From assembly GCA_911728435.2 (NCBI GenBank), contig OU452198.1:31959902-32023901 (forward strand): a DNA stretch of 64,000 nt, in the 5' to 3' direction. Below, one piece after another: positions 1-10,775 of this stretch. The notes under the pieces are model-generated. The model was not told the DNA's origin. It saw only the letters and a program-made list of their open reading frames with translations, and did no database searches. This stretch comes from Apoderus coryli (taxonomy: Eukaryota > Arthropoda > Insecta > Coleoptera > Attelabidae). A program made the translations under genes and the position numbers. The first letter of the stretch is position 1. The number at the start of each line of letters is the position of its first letter.

Positions 1-581
1 TTTACTGAATATTGGATTGTATTCAATTCTGTTGGTGGGCGTTCCATCATTATTTTTCTCAATCGTGAACTAATCTATAAGGCAATCAGCTGGTTCACCA
101 CCTCGCCAAGCTAACTCAACAGCTACAATATGGTAAAAAAAATTTGTAAACCTTCTGGTGTACATGCATCCCATAATCCAATGATTCTAGCCAAATCACT
201 TGAACTCAAATTGGATGAACTGCATTTTCGTTTATTTGGATCCTGCTGTTTGCATTTCTTGCATCTCGCGCATTTTTGAATATCACACTGGTAAACGGGT
301 CGAATACAATTTTGAAGTCATTGAAGTATTTTTCCTGGAGTAGCCTGCTCGTAGTATTCCAAATTGTTTTTACAGTTGCTTCGTTATATTCAGTTCCGTC
401 AGCTTTTCTCATATTTACCGCATAATCTTTCAATATATTAGCCAAATTATGCAAACTCATTTCAGCATTCAGTTCGTATTCTCTGGTCGCACAAAACTCG
501 AGAAATATTTTCAATACATTTTTTTTTTGATTTAATATCATTAATTGCATCGTCAGATGCAATACCAAATTTTCGCGACAT
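1..581 (-). pseudogene. Crypton-like tyrosine recombinase remnant, 5' part
   Basis: Reading leftward from an ATG at 581, the conceptual protein begins MSRKFG and continues with an N-terminal block (FLEFC, RKADGTEYN) typical of Crypton/DUF3504 recombinases. It then reaches LWDACTPEGLQIFF and ELAWRGGEPADCL, the start of the tyrosine-recombinase catalytic region, and runs off the left edge still open in sense (GRIEYNP-like ending). The frame is broken by one extra A in the A10 run at 519-528, a one-base slip near 258, and one missing T in the run near 140; there is a TAG stop at about 73-75. Family placement is from motif order known in Cryptons and Crypton-derived ZMYM/KIAA1958 proteins. It could alternatively be a decayed host gene of Crypton origin. 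Confidence 0.72.
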
Positions 582-654
582 TTTTAAATCAGTTGTCAGT
601 TTGACGTTTAATTAATTTTTAATAAAAAAAACACCAAACTGAAAACACCACATG

Positions 655-1350
655 TAGGGTATTATCGCTGTAATCCAGAGGTGATTCGATGAAATTTGAC
701 ACATGACTTAAAATTAAGTAATTTGATTGGTTACTATATTTAGTAAAAAATTATCAAAAGTAAACTAACTTTAGCCGTTTTCGAGAATTTTTGAAAAAAC
801 TATTTTTGCCATTTTAGTTTTTATTTATTTCTGACATTATTTTGACAGATATCAAAAAATGAAAAGCACTTTCTTATGGATACTTTTTGAGAAGAATAAG
901 ATAGCGTTTACAAATTTTCACTACGACGTTTCGTTTTTGAAAAACCATCATCAACTTCGATTTTTTAAATACGACCCTTATTGTTAAATTTAAAGTCATT
1001 TGCAATTCAAAAATAAATAGTATATCACACGTAATGGTTTTCAGTATTTTTAGCTGTTATTTATAAACTTCTTCAAGAAAAATCGGCATAGTTTGGCGCT
1101 TAACTGACTGAATGCAGAGTAGTAGGTTGAGCAAAAACATTTTTTCGTCGTTACTCATAATTATTTATTATTATTTGCCAATTTATGTCTCAGTACAACA
1201 CTTTATTCTGTACTTACGTAGTTCTTTTAAATTTAGTTGACATTTTTGTGCTTTTTGAGGTTAATATAAAAACACCTTTCTAAAAACTCAAATCACAAAA
1301 AATCGTTTTTTCAAAAATTCTCGAAAACGTCTAAAGTTAATTTTAGCTCC
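655..1350. repeat. Foldback repeat family A, copy 1 (degenerate)
   Basis: This stretch has no gene. Its two sides are inverted relative to each other: the left half reads TTTTAGTTTTTATTTATTTC with ACGACGTTTCGTTTTTGAAA, and the right half carries the complement around 1285-1345. The same arms occur at 21968-22425, 26981-27223 and 41573-41890. Those copies show the outer end CACTGTGTCCAAGATAAGAA next to TA, so this is probably a mariner-type MITE. Here the outer ends are lost. Confidence 0.6.
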
Positions 1351-1374
1351 ATCTTACTTATTGTTGTTCTTCGG

Positions 1375-1763
1375 TTAGCGCTACAACCCAGGATGGGTCT
1401 TGGCTGACTGTTCTACCTTCTTCCAATAGACTCGAGCCATTCCATCAGCTCTGTATCGAAAGGAACGTTCATTTTCAGCAGATTGTTTTGGATGTTGTCT
1501 CTCCATCGCATGCGGGGGCGGCCCAAAGGTCTTTTACCTGTTGGCGTCTCTTTCCATACCAGTTTCACCAACCTTTCTTCATGGAGTTTCTGTACGTGGC
1601 CGGCCCATCTCAGACGTTGCGATTTTATTTCTAGGACAATGTCGCTGTCATTATATAGACTTTTGCATTAGTTCTGATTCGATATTGCGTTGTATTGTGA
1701 TCGTAATGAGTTTTTCTTCGTTCGATTTAGTCATTGTCCATGTTTCCGATCCACTGGTCTAAT
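1375..1763 (-). pseudogene. Non-LTR retrotransposon RT C-terminus, 3' fragment
   Basis: The minus strand reads GSETWTM..SNEEKL, then SQRLRWAGHVQKLHEERL and GKRPLGRPRMRWRDNI, ending at WLESIGRR and a stop. This is the usual C-terminal tail downstream of the reverse transcriptase in RTE-like insect non-LTR elements. The part that links the RT thumb to the GHV block is deleted or frameshifted near 1690. Only the last ~130 codons are left, as expected of a 5'-truncated copy. The plus-strand reading frames here are antisense shadows. Clade is not resolved. Confidence 0.75.
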
Positions 1764-2510
1764 ATATGTTTACTTTGGATATCCGTGTCAGGTTTTTTGA
1801 CTTCAGGAGTTTGTTTAGAGAGTATAGACATCGATTTGGGGCTTGGATCTTTCCTTTTATTGCTATGTAGTGTAAATTTAACGTACTGTTTCTATATACA
1901 CGGGATAATTTCGAATACGATACGATAACCCTTTGTAACAAAGGTTTTGCTAGAATCATGTCTAACCCGTCTATAGCTTTTTCGGAAATAGATGAAATTA
2001 TTGTTAGAAGAACGTTGTAATGCTTTCTGTTTAAACTATTCTCGTAGTTAGTTGGGGAAAAAAATAAACTAGCCACAACATGATGGACGAAGTGAATTAA
2101 TTTTTATCAGTATTTTTTCTTGCTACGCCAGTGATACAATGTGTCTTTTCACCGTATATAGCACGTTATATTATTCGTTCGCTTTCTGTTGCTTAACTGT
2201 ATTTTTCCCACTTTGCATTATGTCGTGTTTGCTTTAATTAGAGTTAACTCGTATATGTATTTGTTATACAGGGTGTCTCTAAAACGTCTGTACAAAATCC
2301 TAGCACAGATTTGTGGGGTCAAAATAAGCCGAATAAACGTAACTTATACCTTGATCCAAAATTGCTGCGTTTCGGAAATACAGGGTGATAAAGTTGAAAA
2401 ATAAAGCTGAAAATATTTAATATTATGCACATTTTTCAATGAATTATCTTAAAAATCGATACACATGGGTTTTTTGGCATGATTTTGTACAAACCCTTTA
2501 TATACAGTGT
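1764..2510. other. Gene-free AT-rich stretch with a CAGGGTGTC terminus
   Basis: No coding similarity is recognised. At about 2267 the motif TATACAGGGTGTC appears, and a second CAGGGTG lies at about 2382. These motifs mark the ends of small TA-inserting elements elsewhere in the window (for example 26801-26950). They probably belong to the degraded element whose transposase piece follows. Confidence 0.4.
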
Positions 2511-2513
2511 ATA

Positions 2514-2741
2514 TCAGCCAAATAGAATAAATTCAATAATAATTAAATTGGGACGTGTGTGAAAAAACCAGTATCGACAATTTTGTCGATTAGCATGACC
2601 GTGAAGTGTAAAATTGTACTCATCAGAAAATAAAACATATTCTAAGTGGAGCACATTTTTATCTAAGATTGCCATAATTTGTTCGCAAAAATACGGTCTC
2701 CTATCTAAATCGTCTTCCATGAACTCCTGAGTTAGAATCAT
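2514..2741 (-). pseudogene. Mariner/IS630-type transposase fragment
   Basis: The 75-residue minus-strand frame contains a stretch FMEDDLDRRPYFCEQ followed by VLFSDEYNFTLHG and NRQNCRYW. In the insect IS630/mariner transposases of this type, that is the segment with the first catalytic Asp of the DDE/D triad (here the D of FSDE). The N-terminal helix-turn-helix and the second and third catalytic acidic residues are missing. The ATATACAGTGTATAT palindrome just downstream at about 2502-2516 may be the element edge. It is a dead fragment. Confidence 0.7.
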
Positions 2742-3160
2742 TTTGCATTTGAGTTTCTTTTAGTGTTCGAAAATCGTTGAATGGCTAAATATCAAACATT
2801 TATGCTGGTTTTTGACTTGAAGTATGTGGATTTTCCTCAAACTCAACCAATATCTAATTTGGTATCATCCAAGGATTGATTGAGCCGACGGGTCACTCGG
2901 TGTCGCTTTTAGTACCGTCACATAACCGAAACGAAACTGTGATCGAAATGTAGGTCTAGTGAACCTTTGTGACAGATTCCTGAAATATGACGAAACTTCA
3001 ATAAACGACCGAGATATCGAAATGAAAGTAACACTTATACCTAATAATCGAAATGAGCCGAACCATACCTGAGTGTCGAAGCGATATCTAAACTAAAGGC
3101 ACGAAACCGAAACAGGTACCAAAACTCTGAGTAACGAAAGAGAACCGAAACTATTAATGA
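2742..3160. other. Gene-free stretch with CGAAA-rich tract
   Basis: From about 2900 to 3150 the pentamer CGAAA or close variants (CCGAAAC, TCGAAAT, ACGAAAC) recurs many times at irregular spacing. The tract is richer in CG than its neighbours. It is not a clean tandem repeat and has no open frame. Its origin is unknown. Confidence 0.4.
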
Positions 3161-3381
3161 TTAGAGTTTTTATAATTATATATTATTAACCTTATGTTAC
3201 TCTAACACAATATACTAATAATATAATCCTTTATTTAGCATATATGCTATTTACATTGATGTATAAATACATACAAAAACAAAAAATAAAAAAAACAAAA
3301 AATATCACTACATTTGTAAACAATAAAAAATTAAAACACAATTACAAAACAGAACATAAAATACTTACAAACACAAACAGT
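3161..3381 (-). other. A-rich 3' untranslated tail of the adjacent non-LTR copy
   Basis: An A-rich stretch with AAATAAAAAA and AAACAAAAAA runs lies directly beyond the stop codon of the retroelement frame that begins at 3382 (minus strand). It is likely the decayed 3' UTR. No gene is seen. Confidence 0.4.
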
Positions 3382-4665
3382 CTACTGATCCTCCTTTAGA
3401 GATAAAGTCAATTTTCTGTTAAAGGGCGCAATGGTAGTGCAGTCCTTCACAGTTATGTCCAATTCATTATACCTTGCAAGGCCTTTATGAAATAATGTTC
3501 TTTCAGAGCATATTTTGTTTTTTGTTGTAACTCTGAAATCATTTCTTGTTCTTGTGTTGTAGTCATGAACATCCGAGTTCACAAGCAATTTGGATGTCAG
3601 ATAACCTAGCGTCAAACCGAGTTTCATTTTATGGATCAGTGTAATAGTCCTAAATTCTAAATCCTCAGACACCGAAAACCAATCCAGAGACCGCAACATA
3701 TATTGGATGGGAGTTCTTCGACCTACACCAAGAATCGCCCTCATAGCTCTATTCTGATCTCGTTCTTATTTGCATTGTACAAAATGGAGGCAGAAAATGT
3801 ATAATGGGGCAATACAAGAGTATTGTAAGCCATCAATCTTGAATATCTCGTCAATGAAGTGGCTATTCTAACTAAGAAATGTACAGATTTCGAGACTCTT
3901 GAAATAACAAACAATACATGGTCTTTAAAAGTCAGATTACTATCGATAATAATACCCAAATACTTTATACTTTCCACTCTCTCCACGACTTCACCGTTCA
4001 TCATTATTTTTGTGTTTAAATTAGAATATTCAGCGTGGATGTGTTTACTGCCGAAAATCATACATTTTGTCTTATTATTATTTAATTTAAGTAAATTACC
4101 GTTCACCAAGAAACAACGCGACACAGATCCATATTCAAGGTATTTACCACTTCGGACAGGCTATTTATTACTCGAAAATAGATAAGAGTATCATCAGCAA
4201 ATAGATGAATTTTGCTGTGATCAACGGCATGCACAACATCATTAATATAGAGTAGAAACAAGAGCGGTCCCAAAGAACTGTGGTGTGGTACGCCATGAAC
4301 ATTCTCTATCTCCGGTGAAACAAATCCATTAATTTTTGTCCTTTGTTTTCTATTCTCTAGATAGTCGGCAAGCCAAGCTAAAGCAATAGAAGTTTTCCCC
4401 TATCAATAGTCTCGAAACCTCGCTTGATATCCAAGAATACAACACAAACAACAATCAGGGTCACTCTTCCAGTCAAACAATATATTCTGGAGAGCCGTTT
4501 CACAACCATGACCCTTCCGAAACCCTGACTGATTTACGTAAAGCACATCATTAGTATTCACAAACTCCAACAGTTCATCATGCACTATTCTCTCAATTAT
4601 TTTTTCGATAGTTGATAACATATTTATTGGCCTCAGATCACTAGCGTCTACGACCCAAGCTACTT
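3382..4665 (-). pseudogene. Non-LTR retrotransposon RT, 5'-truncated
   Basis: On the minus strand the palm of a reverse transcriptase is legible across several frames: DLRPINMLSTIEKIIERIVH, QSGFRKGHGCETAL, GVPHHSSLGPLLF, then the active-site motif FADDTLIYF at about 4185-4212, and KYLGIIIDSNLTFKDHV. The thumb and C-terminal block finishes at 3382. The copy begins abruptly at the DLRPI motif, so the endonuclease and ORF1 are absent. At least three frameshifts separate the readable blocks. The general fit is to the CR1/I-type groups, but the clade is unresolved. Confidence 0.85.
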
Positions 4666-5570
4666 AATCATTCGCAAAGTAAAGTAACAATCAGTTTATT
4701 ATTAAACATTATTAGTAACACTTACGAAACAAGCACCAAATATTAGTAACAAATCATTGCCACTGTCGTCAATGCTGCTTGAAATAGACGGTAGTTCAAA
4801 GATTAATGAGATAGAACTTATTATGTATAGTAATAATGAGTCATAGAACATTTCACAACAAAAAGTATCCCCAACCCTAACTTACATCCCCACCATTTGT
4901 CGGAATCAAAAGCGCCTCCTCGTAAGACCAAGATTCCTTTACCTTTTCGATTTTTAATGTTATTTACATAGATGCTTACTGCAAAATTAATAAATAAATT
5001 AAGAATTTAAACAATGCTACAAAAATATTTAATTTAGTATTGTATAGTAGAAGACAGTGACATATATTGATAATCGTGAACGAGAGAGACCGAGAGAGTA
5101 TGTAGTAGAGAAAAGCAGTCAGTCCCACGTGAACGGGATTACATTTTGGCCGGAAGCCCGGGTGTAGGGAGGAAAATAGTATTGAGCAAGTATAGAAGGA
5201 AGGTTCGGTTGCTAGTGCTTTTAGAGAGTATATAATATATACCATGGATCTAAATCCGGGCGAAAAATACGTAAAGTTACTACAAGAACTTATCATTTAT
5301 TTCAAAATATCTATATGAAAGTGATAAAACTACTTTTTTTTTTGTAGTTAATTTTTCTACCTTTGAATTGTTACCACCCTGTATAAAGTTAAAAAAAATA
5401 ATTTTATTTAATTTGTTTCTGTACCAAATGTAATATTAATTTATCGCTTTTAAAATAAAGATCAAAGTTCTTGTTAGTTTATTGAAATCTTATCACATAC
5501 TTATTCACTATTAATTGATTTTATACAGAGTTTTTCAAGAATTACTGATAAACGCACATCATAAATATGA
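4666..5570. other. Gene-free stretch
   Basis: Mostly AT-rich DNA. A GC-richer block at about 5095-5270 contains a 24-codon open frame starting MDLNPGEKYVKLLQEL at 5243, which I do not recognise. CACCCTGTATA at 5375-5385 is one more copy of the small-element terminus. A strong signal for a gene is absent. Confidence 0.35.
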
Positions 5571-5714
5571 TATCTAAAGCGGCCTATACACATGTAAGCA
5601 AGTCCGCGCGCCAGTATGTCCAGATAAGTCCGCGAGCAAGTGCGAAACGAATTGCGGCCACACATTATTCAGGTAAACGTCAAGGTTCGTCAGTTGGTGG
5701 GACCTGTGCGAAAA

Positions 5715-6041
5715 ATGAACGTCGAAGAATTGTGTGTGATTGCAACCGCTGTCGTTCTTGCAGTTGAAAGTATGGAAAAAAAGAAAAGAAAAAGGCGGAA
5801 ATGGGTGAAATCGTGGTTATCCGAACGTGATAGATACGCGCATGTTAATTTAATAAATGAATTGAAATTAGAACCGGACGATTACAGAAATTATCTGAGA
5901 ATGGATGAAAATACTTACCTGGAATTGTTGCATTTAATAAAACCACAAATAGAACGTCAAGACACGAGGATGAGAAGAGCCATAACACCACACGAAAGAT
6001 TATCGAGTCCACTCAGTTTTTTAGCAAGTGGTAGGAGCTTT
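5715..6041 (+). pseudogene. Harbinger transposase, N-terminal 109 residues only
   Basis: From ATG 5715 the frame reads a basic block EKKKRKRRKWVKSWLSERD, then LKLEPDDYRNYLRMDENTY, IKPQIERQDTRMRRAITPHE and ends recognisably at FLASGRSF. This matches the N-terminal region of HARBI1-like transposases, including the RxxITPxERLxxxLxFLAxG signature that precedes the catalytic domain. All three acidic catalytic residues lie downstream in intact relatives and are deleted here. The frame then runs 31 more codons into antisense MADF sequence. The upstream frame from 5640 lacks a better start. Confidence 0.85.
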
Positions 6042-6729
6042 TCCGCGACGTTCTTGCCAATTATGTCGAATCCGTCTTCTCCTCTAGTTGACGAAAGCTT
6101 TTCATTTACTAGTGCCAAAAGTGACTCCGATTGATGTGCATTTCGATTCGTGGTTCTTCGTTTTTTAGTAGTAAACGATCGCCTGCTACTCTCTGATATT
6201 CCACTAGAAATCGTAGACTGTGGCGTTTCTGGAATAGTCTCGTATAATTCACTTCACTTGATCGTCACTATCAGACTGGCTCTAAAAAATAAGAACATTC
6301 ATTTCACACGGCCCAATTATTTCAATATCTTATAACATACCCGACTAATTTCATTTCTAGGTATGTCAAAACCTACTGGCTCTCTTGGAATTTCCTGATC
6401 TTTTAAAAATAAGAGCACGTCGTAGTACCACAAAGTAGGTTTGTATACTTCTTCAGTGCCAGCCCCAGACTTTTTGGAATCCATACATTTTTTAAACTCC
6501 TTTCGGAAACAACTCCGCATTGAATTAATTTTTTTGATAACGTCTTCCTTTGCTGCATCTTCGTTAATTTCTTTATACTTTCAACTAAAATTTTGTATGC
6601 CTCTTCTTTTAACATTTTATTGAAATACTCTTTTGATTTTATCTTCCACAAGCACGGATTGTCTTTATATAATTCTATGAATTCCCTAATAATGTCTTCG
6701 TGTTTCTTTGATAGTCTAGAATTTGCCAT
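6036..6729 (-). pseudogene. MADF-domain (Myb/SANT-like) protein of Harbinger element
   Basis: From ATG 6729 (MANSRLSKKHEDIIREFIEL) the frame gives the MADF first helix with YKDNPCLW. After a one-base loss near 6582 it continues KKINSMRSCFRKEFKKCMDS, GAGTEEVYKPTLWYYDVL and FLKDQEIPR, the second half of MADF. A 59-bp GT-AG intron can be placed at 6282-6340 in phase 0. Downstream lies an acidic/Ser linker and a C-terminal GFDIIGKNVAEKLR helix like those of MADF-BESS proteins. Harbinger ORF2 proteins bind DNA and aid transposase import. Two frameshifts make this copy inactive, though most of it survives. Confidence 0.8.
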
Positions 6730-6976
6730 TTTTTTTTCAGCGACTATTCTGCCACGAAAATCACGTAAAAACAGTCTTGACGCGAAACCTAACAACAAAC
6801 CGAACATACACTGACAAGTTGGCCTTCGCACTTGCTCTAAAAATCAGACGCAATCTGATTCGCTTCGAGCCGCGCTTGGAACTGAACGCGCCGTGAGTTT
6901 TGAGACATACACATTCGCACTTACTCGCGTATCTCGACCGAAGTCTTAACACTTGCCTGCATGTGTATAGGCCGCT

Positions 6977-7936
6977 TAACGGCAAATACATGTGTGTCAA
7001 AAAATTAATGGGACTCCAAATTTAGGCTCCGAAATCTTAAGAAGAATACTTAGTTTAGTAAAGTTTTAGGCCGCCTTTGAAACAATGCACTTTTTGGGCA
7101 ACTTTGGTGGGCTGTAACCTCGGCTGTAACTAAGATAGAAGGCCTGAAAGGCTTCATGTATTTTTGAGGCATCTTGGATTGAAATCAAAGCATATTATGT
7201 ATTAAATGAACATATTTAAAGGTTTCCCTGTCCACTGTTTCAGGGTTTTTTGCCTATTCCGAATTGGGAGTATATTAAAAGGATGAAATATAAAATATAA
7301 GTAAAACAGAACATTTGTATATATCCAAAAGTCTTTTTGTTAAAGACTTAATTAGTAAAGGTGCTAAATGTCATTGGTTAATGTAATTAAAAGTCGGTAT
7401 TTAGACTCTACTTTTATAGTAATTGAACATGTTTGGTGTGAAAATGGAAAAAACAGGGAATCATGCGGTCATCAAGGCCTAACACCACACCGTGTGGTCG
7501 CCCAATTCCTGAAATTATCGGAAAATTTCATAAAATAATGGTAGAACGTGTACGCAACAGAAAAATGCACTGGAAAACTGTTTTAACTGCGAATTTGGCA
7601 CTCTAAAGTTCACCTTCCCCTTCACCCTCCTGGAAGATTTCCGCAAATGCGAAAAATTCCTGGAGGAATACGCCAACATGTTCATTAACCGACCACTTCC
7701 AGATCTGTTACGGAACCAAACTCGAATTCTCTCAAAGTTATTAACAGTAGAAGGGAAATCAATAATAGAGCTTTTGCATGATTGTCTTGCCGTCTGAATG
7801 ATTCAGTTGCAATCAGTTTTTATTATTATTTATTATTATTATTAGTCGTAAAACAGTAAACGGTAAAACCGATGAAACTGTTGCTCAGTTCCTAATTTGA
7901 GGTTTTTGAAATATTGATGTCATCCTCACTAATCTT
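6977..7936. other. Gene-free stretch with one unrecognised 63-codon frame
   Basis: The plus-strand interval 7608-7799 is open and ends with TGA; it contains FPFTLLEDFRKCEKFLEEYA and RTLSKLL-type text with no family I recognise. A TTATTATTA-type microsatellite lies at 7822-7846. Nothing else is seen. Confidence 0.35.
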
Positions 7937-8885
7937 CTATAGCGAGTAGTGGACCAACTGATCGCCATGGTCCTCCATGAAATTGTCCAGCCTGTTCTTA
8001 AAGCTGTCAACCGTTTGCGCCATTATCACCTCTTCAGGTAATGAATTCCATGCATATACAACTCTGTTTGTTATAAAATTCTTCCGAGGAAGTCTAGCAC
8101 ATCTCTCCTTGTCAAGTTTCTTACTATTGCCACGCAGATTAGGATTTCTAGCAGGATGAAATACATCGAGATTCACCGAGTAGTAGCCACTAAGTATCTT
8201 GTATGTTTGAATTAGATCGCCTCGTTGTCGTCGATCATAAAGACATGTCAAATTTAAAAGCCTCAATCGCTCCTCATATGGTATATGGCTAAGTGCATGA
8301 GGTAGCTTAGTGAATCTCCTCTGAACCCTTTCCAATGCCTCTATGTCCTTAATGAAGTAGAGGGACCAAACGCTGTTGGCATATTCCAATAGTGGTCTGA
8401 CATACGATTTATACAATTGCAAGTTTGATCTCGATTTGAAAGCTCTCTGTATCAGATACCACAGTCAATTAGCTTTCTTCACTGTGGCGGAAATATGGGC
8501 CTCCCACTTCAAATCCGCTGTTACTATGACACCAAGATCCTTCTGCTGATTTACAGATTTAACGGCATTTCCATTGATGAAATATGGAGTCCTGGGATTA
8601 TTAGCTCCGATGTGTAGTACCTGACACTTCTCCAAATTCAAGTGCATCAACCAAAGCGCCGACCAGGACACTACCCCATCAATGTCGATCTGGAATACAT
8701 TCGCGTAGTTTCGTTGACAACATTCTTGGAGTATGTCCAGATCTTCCTGTAGATCATTTTAATTTCGACCTTTTTTAAACATTTTGAAGTCATTCATAAA
8801 TTAATATCTATTTGACAGGAAAGTCTGGAATCCAGATCATTTATAAATAATAAAAACAATAGATCCTTGATTGAGTCCATACATC
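7937..8885 (-). pseudogene. CR1-like non-LTR retrotransposon RT, 5'-truncated
   Basis: The minus strand ends with 161 open codons: KSYVRPLLEYANSVWSLYF, ALERVQRRFTKLP, YEERLRLLNLTCLYDRRQRG, DLIQTYKILSG, a KNFITNRVVYAWNSLPEEV block and a stop. Upstream comes INGNAVKSVNQQKDLGVIV and NDLQEDLDIL, and further a degenerate LLFLLFINDLDSRLSCQ. The D-D active site is corrupted (M-N-D in place of A-D-D near 8795-8805). The ERLKxLxLxxLxxRRxRGDLIxxYKI block is typical of CR1. The copy is cut off before the fingers domain. Confidence 0.85.
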
Positions 8886-9185
8886 ATCTGCGTTTCTTCC
8901 CGATGGCTACAAATAAAAAAAATCATTTCAATCCTGGACGAGGCCCTGTGGCCTGATGAGTTTTTGAACAAACAAAGAACAGCACGCAACTTTAGCCTTC
9001 TTCCATCGATCTGGAAACTGCTGCTATTATTTTCAGTGGTAACGCGAATACCGTAATAAAGTCCTTGATCGCTTTAGGACGCGAAGTCATAGAATTTTTG
9101 CTAGTCTCCACCATTTAAGCTTCAATAACATCATCACTAAAGACACCAAATCAAGAGTCAAAACTCGGGCCTTTACAAGGTTTGG
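8886..9185. other. Gene-free stretch
   Basis: No coding similarity is recognised. The junk open frame at 8871-9056 has no family features. Confidence 0.3.
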
Positions 9186-9395
9186 ATGACTCAAAAAATA
9201 CACTTTAATGGCGCTAAGGGAATGATTTTTATTGATTATCTTCCGAAGGGTATAAAAGCAGAGTTAGTGGAGCGTTTGAATGTGAAAAAACCGACTATTT
9301 TTGGCGAACGAAAAAGTATTTTATACACTCGCCCATGCGTTGGTTGTTTTTTGTTTATCACAACGGAAACCTTTCACCCCGCCCCTGTATTCTGA
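9186..9395 (+). pseudogene. Mariner transposase catalytic fragment
   Basis: The frame reads TQKIHFNGAKGMIFIDYLPK followed by KAELVERLNVKKPTIFGERK. This is the mariner block around the second catalytic Asp (the D of FIDYL), where SETMAR/HsMar-type proteins have a GVIxIDYLxxG motif followed by the leucine/lysine-rich linker. The usual HxDNAPxH motif just beyond is destroyed. N- and C-terminal parts are absent. Confidence 0.65.
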
Positions 9396-10284
9396 ATCTA
9401 CGGAATTAGCAGAGGGTTTCCATCATTAAAATAACATCGTGTTTTAAAAGTATTGGACCTATTAACTATTATATTAAAAAAAATCATTGTAGCAATTTAG
9501 AATGTCCCAAAATTAAATTCCACAATTTTGATGTTTCCCATAAGGAATTCTCGTTTTAATAAGCGAAATTTGAAATGAAAAGAAAGCAGAATAAAGAATC
9601 GAACATAATAAAGTTAGTGGTTAAATCTCTTTTTTCTCTTTCAACAGGCTTTATTCTTACAAAAAGTAAGAAAAAAAAAAGAGGAAAAGGCTGTGATTTC
9701 ATTTTTTCTTAATTTTCCTGTAAAACACTTCAAGAAATGGAAAATTAAACATTCTACGAGGTTAGACATATTTTATTAACGTCATTTTTAGCTCTCCATA
9801 TCATATTATAGATGTATACAGGGTGTCCTATGGTGACGATCCATAAGAATATTTCAGAGACTACCTTGAATTCAATTTCGAAAATTTCTGTATCTACCTA
9901 TATATTGTCTACTCAACACTTCCGCTTATACCGGAGGTTGATGGCGACTTTGTTATTTGAAATATAACACGCTAAATTTGTGTACATTTTTGCATTCAAC
10001 GTAAGATTCTATACATGTTTCATGTATCGCGTCCTATGCCTAAGTTCAGCCGTTTTTGATGTATATCAAGATTTATGTCAAAATTGACATTTTAGGGCTA
10101 AATAAAAATTACATATTTTGCTCATAAGGAAGTCTCTGTTAATTATTTTGTACGCGTTTTCTTATAAAGTAAGGTCTCCTTTTTCCGATTCTAGAAAATA
10201 TTTTCAGATTTATTCATACAGGGTGGTCAAAATTAATAGATAATACCTGCCTCGCCCCATACATGAGTTGAGTATGCTGGCTAT
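9396..10284. other. Gene-free AT-rich stretch with small-element ends
   Basis: TATACAGGGTGTCC at about 9819 and CATACAGGGTGGTC at about 10217 are in the same orientation and bracket about 400 bp that I cannot assign. No open frame has family features. Confidence 0.35.
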
Positions 10285-10775
10285 TCCTATTTTAACAGTC
10301 TTCCTTCAGTTATAAGGTGCTGCCCAACTGAGGACGTTTTTAAAAAATCATTAAACAAATTTCTAATAAATGGCGTGTTCTACAGCCTATACATGAATTT
10401 ACTGCCTCAGTATAGTTTTATTTTCCGTATATACGAGTATTTTATTTATTTGTTGTATTGTATCATATGTCATATATTTTTGTATGTCTGTTCGTTGCTT
10501 CGTTTTATATTCTATATTAGTTTATTTGTATTGTGCTGTTGCTTATTTTGTTGGACGTAGTTATGATATTTCTGTGATTCGTCTGTTTTCGGCTATTTTA
10601 TTAACTGATTTTAGATGTATGACATGTGTTGTTTTTATCTTTGTTTTTGTATTCACTTATTTTCTTGCCTTTGTTTGCAACCAAGATTTTTTATGTTTTG
10701 TAATTCAATTGAATTGACTTGCCAATGTACATTGTTTGTATCTGTGATGGCTAATAAAGATTATTATTATTATTA
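10285..10775 (+). mobile_element. Non-LTR retrotransposon 3' end with (TTA)n tail
   Basis: A short coding tail reads VIRCCPTEDVFKKSLNKFLI, the C-terminal helix in which insect CR1/Jockey-like RTs end (xCPTxxxFKxxLxxFL). It is followed by a T-rich 3' UTR, AATAAAG and a TTATTATTATTATTA tail at 10761-10775. The similar end at 20109-20136 and the complement at 16699-16717 suggest one family with ATT-repeat tails. The open frames over the UTR are composition artefacts. Confidence 0.6.

Larger units (their letters stand above)
5578..6976. mobile_element. PIF/Harbinger element, internally deleted
   Basis: The ends are near-perfect inverted repeats: AGCGGCCTATACACATG at 5578 and its complement finishing at 6976. 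Both sides are flanked by the trinucleotide TAA (5575-5577 and 6977-6979), the 3-bp TWA duplication characteristic of PIF/Harbinger. The two genes face each other: transposase remnant on plus and MADF-domain protein on minus, the standard two-gene layout. Their readable ends meet at about 6035, so a deletion removed the DDE catalytic core and the intergenic DNA. At 1399 bp it is a non-autonomous derivative. Confidence 0.88.

Noticed and set aside
1483..1928. Three overlapping plus-strand open frames
   Set aside because: They are antisense to a non-LTR RT tail that reads clearly on minus; no plus-strand domain is seen.
4976..5296. 106-codon minus frame
   Set aside because: Residue content is that of translated AT-rich DNA, with no domain, start context or homology pattern.
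10375..10717. Two hydrophobic plus frames that look like membrane proteins
   Set aside because: T-rich 3' UTR of a retroelement translates to F/L/Y/C-rich text; no gene structure.
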